In this document: one piece after another, positions 62,537 through 64,000 of the stretch
How the letters are laid out: every line of letters starts with the position of its first letter
How positions within the stretch are numbered: position 1 is the first letter of the stretch
Origin: KACC-23026 sp963829575
GTDB taxonomy: Bacteria; Bacillota; Bacilli; Bacillales; Sporolactobacillaceae
Assembly (NCBI GenBank): GCA_963829575.1
Contig: CAWHJF010000003.1
Span: 124,001-188,000 of the forward strand
Length of the DNA stretch: 64,000 bases
Reading direction: 5' to 3'
The notes under the pieces: generated by a model
The model's database searches: none
What the model was told of the DNA's origin: nothing
What the model saw: only the letters and a program-made list of their open reading frames with translations
Translations under genes and position numbers: made by a program

Positions 62537-63018
62537 GGCCCAAATAACGGATCTTGTGTCTCTTTCCATTTTTTATGGACACCTCGTTCCGTTATTCCCC
62601 TCACACGCCTGCTTTTTCTATTTATATGTCATCGAGATGGCACTATTGACCTATTTCCGCGCTCTATTCACTCCGAATACCTGGAATAGCGGATCCTTAT
62701 GTCTATAAGCTTCGTGACGCGCACCATCTGGCCCAAATAACGGATCCTTGTGTCTCTTTCCACTTTTTATGGACACCTCGTTCCGTTATTCCCCTCACAC
62801 GCCTGCTTTTTCTATTTATATGTCATCGAGATGGCACTATTGACCTATTTCCGCGCTCTATTCACTCCGAATACCTGGAATAGCGCATCCTTATGTCTAT
62901 AAGATTCGTGACGCGCACCATCTGGCCCAAATAACGGATCCTTGTGTCTCTTTCCACTTTTTATGGACACCTCGTTCCGTTATTCCCCTCATACGCCTGC
63001 TTTTTCTATTTATATGTC
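62537..63018. repeat. 194-bp tandem repeat, about 2.5 copies, cut off by an insertion sequence
   Basis: Units start at 62537, 62730 and 62924 (periods 193 and 194 bp), each with GGCCCAAATAACGGATC near its start. The copies are almost identical. Each unit contains a hairpin with arms AATAACGGA / TCCGTTATT and inner GTGTC / GACAC, plus a half-unit echo (AATAGCGGATCCTTATGTC). The third copy stops at 63018, where IS256-type sequence begins. The open frames inside are not plausible genes. Confidence 0.88.
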
Positions 63019-64000
63019 CATATAATTGTGTAAAAAGAAAAGGGCCTCATCAGAGACCTCCATGTTACAATGTTTTCACCACGAAAATACCAAACAGGAG
63101 GCAATGATGATGACCCAACTTAATTTTACCCTAAATATGGACGAGCTAAAAGAGGCTATATCCCAATCGAGTCTAAACGATCTTATGAAGGCATCTCTAA
63201 CTGTAATTTTAAATGGCTACATGGAAAATGAGCGTGACGCTTTTATTAAAGCTAGCTCGTATGAAAGAAACACGCAGCGTTCTGACTACCGGAATGGATA
63301 TTATGGACGCGAACTCCTTGTACCAGTTGGAAACATCCGTTTGAGTGTTCCACGGACCAGAAGTGGCGAATTTTCAACGGACGTTTTTGAAAAATATGAG
63401 CGCTGTGACCAAGCTTTAATGGTCTCTATGCTCGAGATGGTTGTCAATGGTGTTTCGACTCGCAATGTCACCAATATAGTCGAGCAATTGTGCGGTAAAT
63501 CCGTATCCAAGTCGTTGGTTTCTAACTTAACAAAAGACCTGGATCCCATTGTTAAGGAATGGGCAGAACGCCCGCTGAATGTCATGCTTTTTAATTACAT
63601 CTTTGTTGACGCTATGTACATCAAAGTGCGGGAAAATGATCGAGTAGTCTCTAAGGCTGTATATATTGCCATGGGTGTTAATGAACAGAATAAACGTGAA
63701 ATCATTGGCTTGAAGATAGGACACGCTGAATCCGAGGAGAGTTGGAGAGAGTTCTTTGAGTCTTTGAAATCAAGGGGACTTCAATCACCTAAACTTGTGA
63801 TTTCAGATGCCCATGCGGGCCTAAAAGCATCTATTCCAAAAGCTTTTGTAGGCACTAGCTGGCAGCGTTGTAGCGTCCACATGCTTCGCAATATGATACA
63901 GACCATGCCAAAGAAAGATTCGAAAGAGGCAAGGCATCTTTTAAAATCCATTTTTCACGCACCTAACCTAAGTGAAGCGCGGAAACTAAAAGATCAATTT
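63018..64000 (+). mobile_element. IS256-family insertion sequence (left part)
   Basis: The left boundary is placed where the tandem repeat stops. The first bases (CCATATAATTGTGTAAAAAG) resemble ends of IS256-family elements as I remember them. The transposase begins 90 nt inside. The right end and target duplication lie beyond the window. The motif TATATGTC at 63011-63018 belongs to the repeat and could be a target-site copy. Confidence 0.8.
63110..64000 (+). CDS. IS256-family transposase (N-terminal 297 codons, runs off the window)
   Basis: The open frame has no stop to the window edge. I chose ATG 63110 (MTQLNFTLNMDELKEAISQS), 8 nt after AGGAGG; two ATGs directly before it are too close to that site. 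The N-terminal DNA-binding part has YERNTQRSDYRNGYYGRELL. The DDE domain shows its first Asp in FVDAMYIKVRE (about residue 169) and its second in LVISDAHAGLKASIP (about 230), followed by the family motif WQRCSVHMLRNM. The catalytic Glu would lie outside. It appears intact so far. Confidence 0.93.
   Translation, partial: MTQLNFTLNMDELKEAISQSSLNDLMKASLTVILNGYMENERDAFIKASSYERNTQRSDYRNGYYGRELLVPVGNIRLSVPRTRSGEFSTDVFEKYERCDQALMVSMLEMVVNGVSTRNVTNIVEQLCGKSVSKSLVSNLTKDLDPIVKEWAERPLNVMLFNYIFVDAMYIKVRENDRVVSKAVYIAMGVNEQNKREIIGLKIGHAESEESWREFFESLKSRGLQSPKLVISDAHAGLKASIPKAFVGTSWQRCSVHMLRNMIQTMPKKDSKEARHLLKSIFHAPNLSEARKLKDQF

Noticed and set aside
62426..63017. spoVM or other small genes downstream of rpmB
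   Set aside because: B. subtilis has spoVM near here, but I found no frame resembling its short peptide. The open frames in this stretch come from the tandem repeat.
63301..63724. Minus-strand open frames inside the insertion sequence
   Set aside because: They are shadows of the long plus-strand transposase frame, which has a ribosome binding site and family motifs.
1..64000. CRISPR arrays, rRNA or tRNA genes, prophage genes
   Set aside because: No regularly spaced short repeats, no tRNA- or rRNA-like sequence and no phage structural genes were recognised anywhere in the window.

Overview
The window is chromosomal DNA of a motile, low-to-moderate GC Bacillota. Gene content and order match the Bacillales arrangement known from Bacillus subtilis: rpmB, yloU, yloV (fakA), recG, fapR-plsX-fabD-fabG-acpP, rnc, smc, ftsY, ylxM-ffh, rpsP, khpA, rimM, trmD, rplS, rbgA, rnhB, ylqG-ylqH, sucC-sucD, dprA, topA, hslV-hslU-codY, then the fla/che operon. 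Almost everything is on the minus strand, so the biological order runs from the right end of the window to the left. Genus and species cannot be fixed from this stretch. Compared with my memory of the B. subtilis order, sdaAB/sdaAA, ylqD, trmFO and xerC are absent from their expected places. They may lie elsewhere in the genome.

Layout from left to right. Positions 1-21.7 kb hold the fla/che operon, from flgB at the right to the first codons of cheB at the left edge. It encodes rod, MS ring, switch, export ATPase complex, hook, export gate, the FlhF/FlhG pair and CheY/FliY. Two things stand out here: an FlhG that has lost its ATP-binding loop, and a strong hairpin sitting exactly between the Shine-Dalgarno and the start codon of swrD. 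Positions 21.7-22.6 kb carry a broken KaiC/RAD55-like ATPase gene. Positions 22.7-36.6 kb are housekeeping: codY, the HslUV protease, topoisomerase I, dprA, succinyl-CoA synthetase, a FliK-like and FlhB-tail-like pair (ylqG/ylqH), RNase HII, the ribosome assembly GTPase RbgA and L19.

Positions 36.8-43.3 kb are an accessory island on the plus strand, inserted between trmD and rplS. It has a LacI-family regulator, a promoter region with two matched palindromic operators and a cre-like site, and a very large cell-wall-anchored GH16 beta-glucanase gene with six carbohydrate-binding-like modules. The glucanase reading frame is broken by two frameshifts and one nonsense codon, so the polysaccharide-use locus appears to be decaying.

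Positions 43.3-62.4 kb return to housekeeping: tRNA and ribosome maturation, the SRP pathway (ffh, ftsY), SMC, RNase III, the FapR-controlled fatty acid and phospholipid genes, RecG and FakA. A small DUF1128 gene (yfkK-like) is inserted in reverse between rnc and smc, beside a degenerate direct repeat. Three long intergenic hairpin elements (44.7, 53.4 and 59.9 kb) look like dispersed repeats, and two of them are clearly one family. The right end holds about 2.5 copies of a 194-bp tandem repeat, ending abruptly at an IS256-family insertion sequence whose transposase runs off the window.
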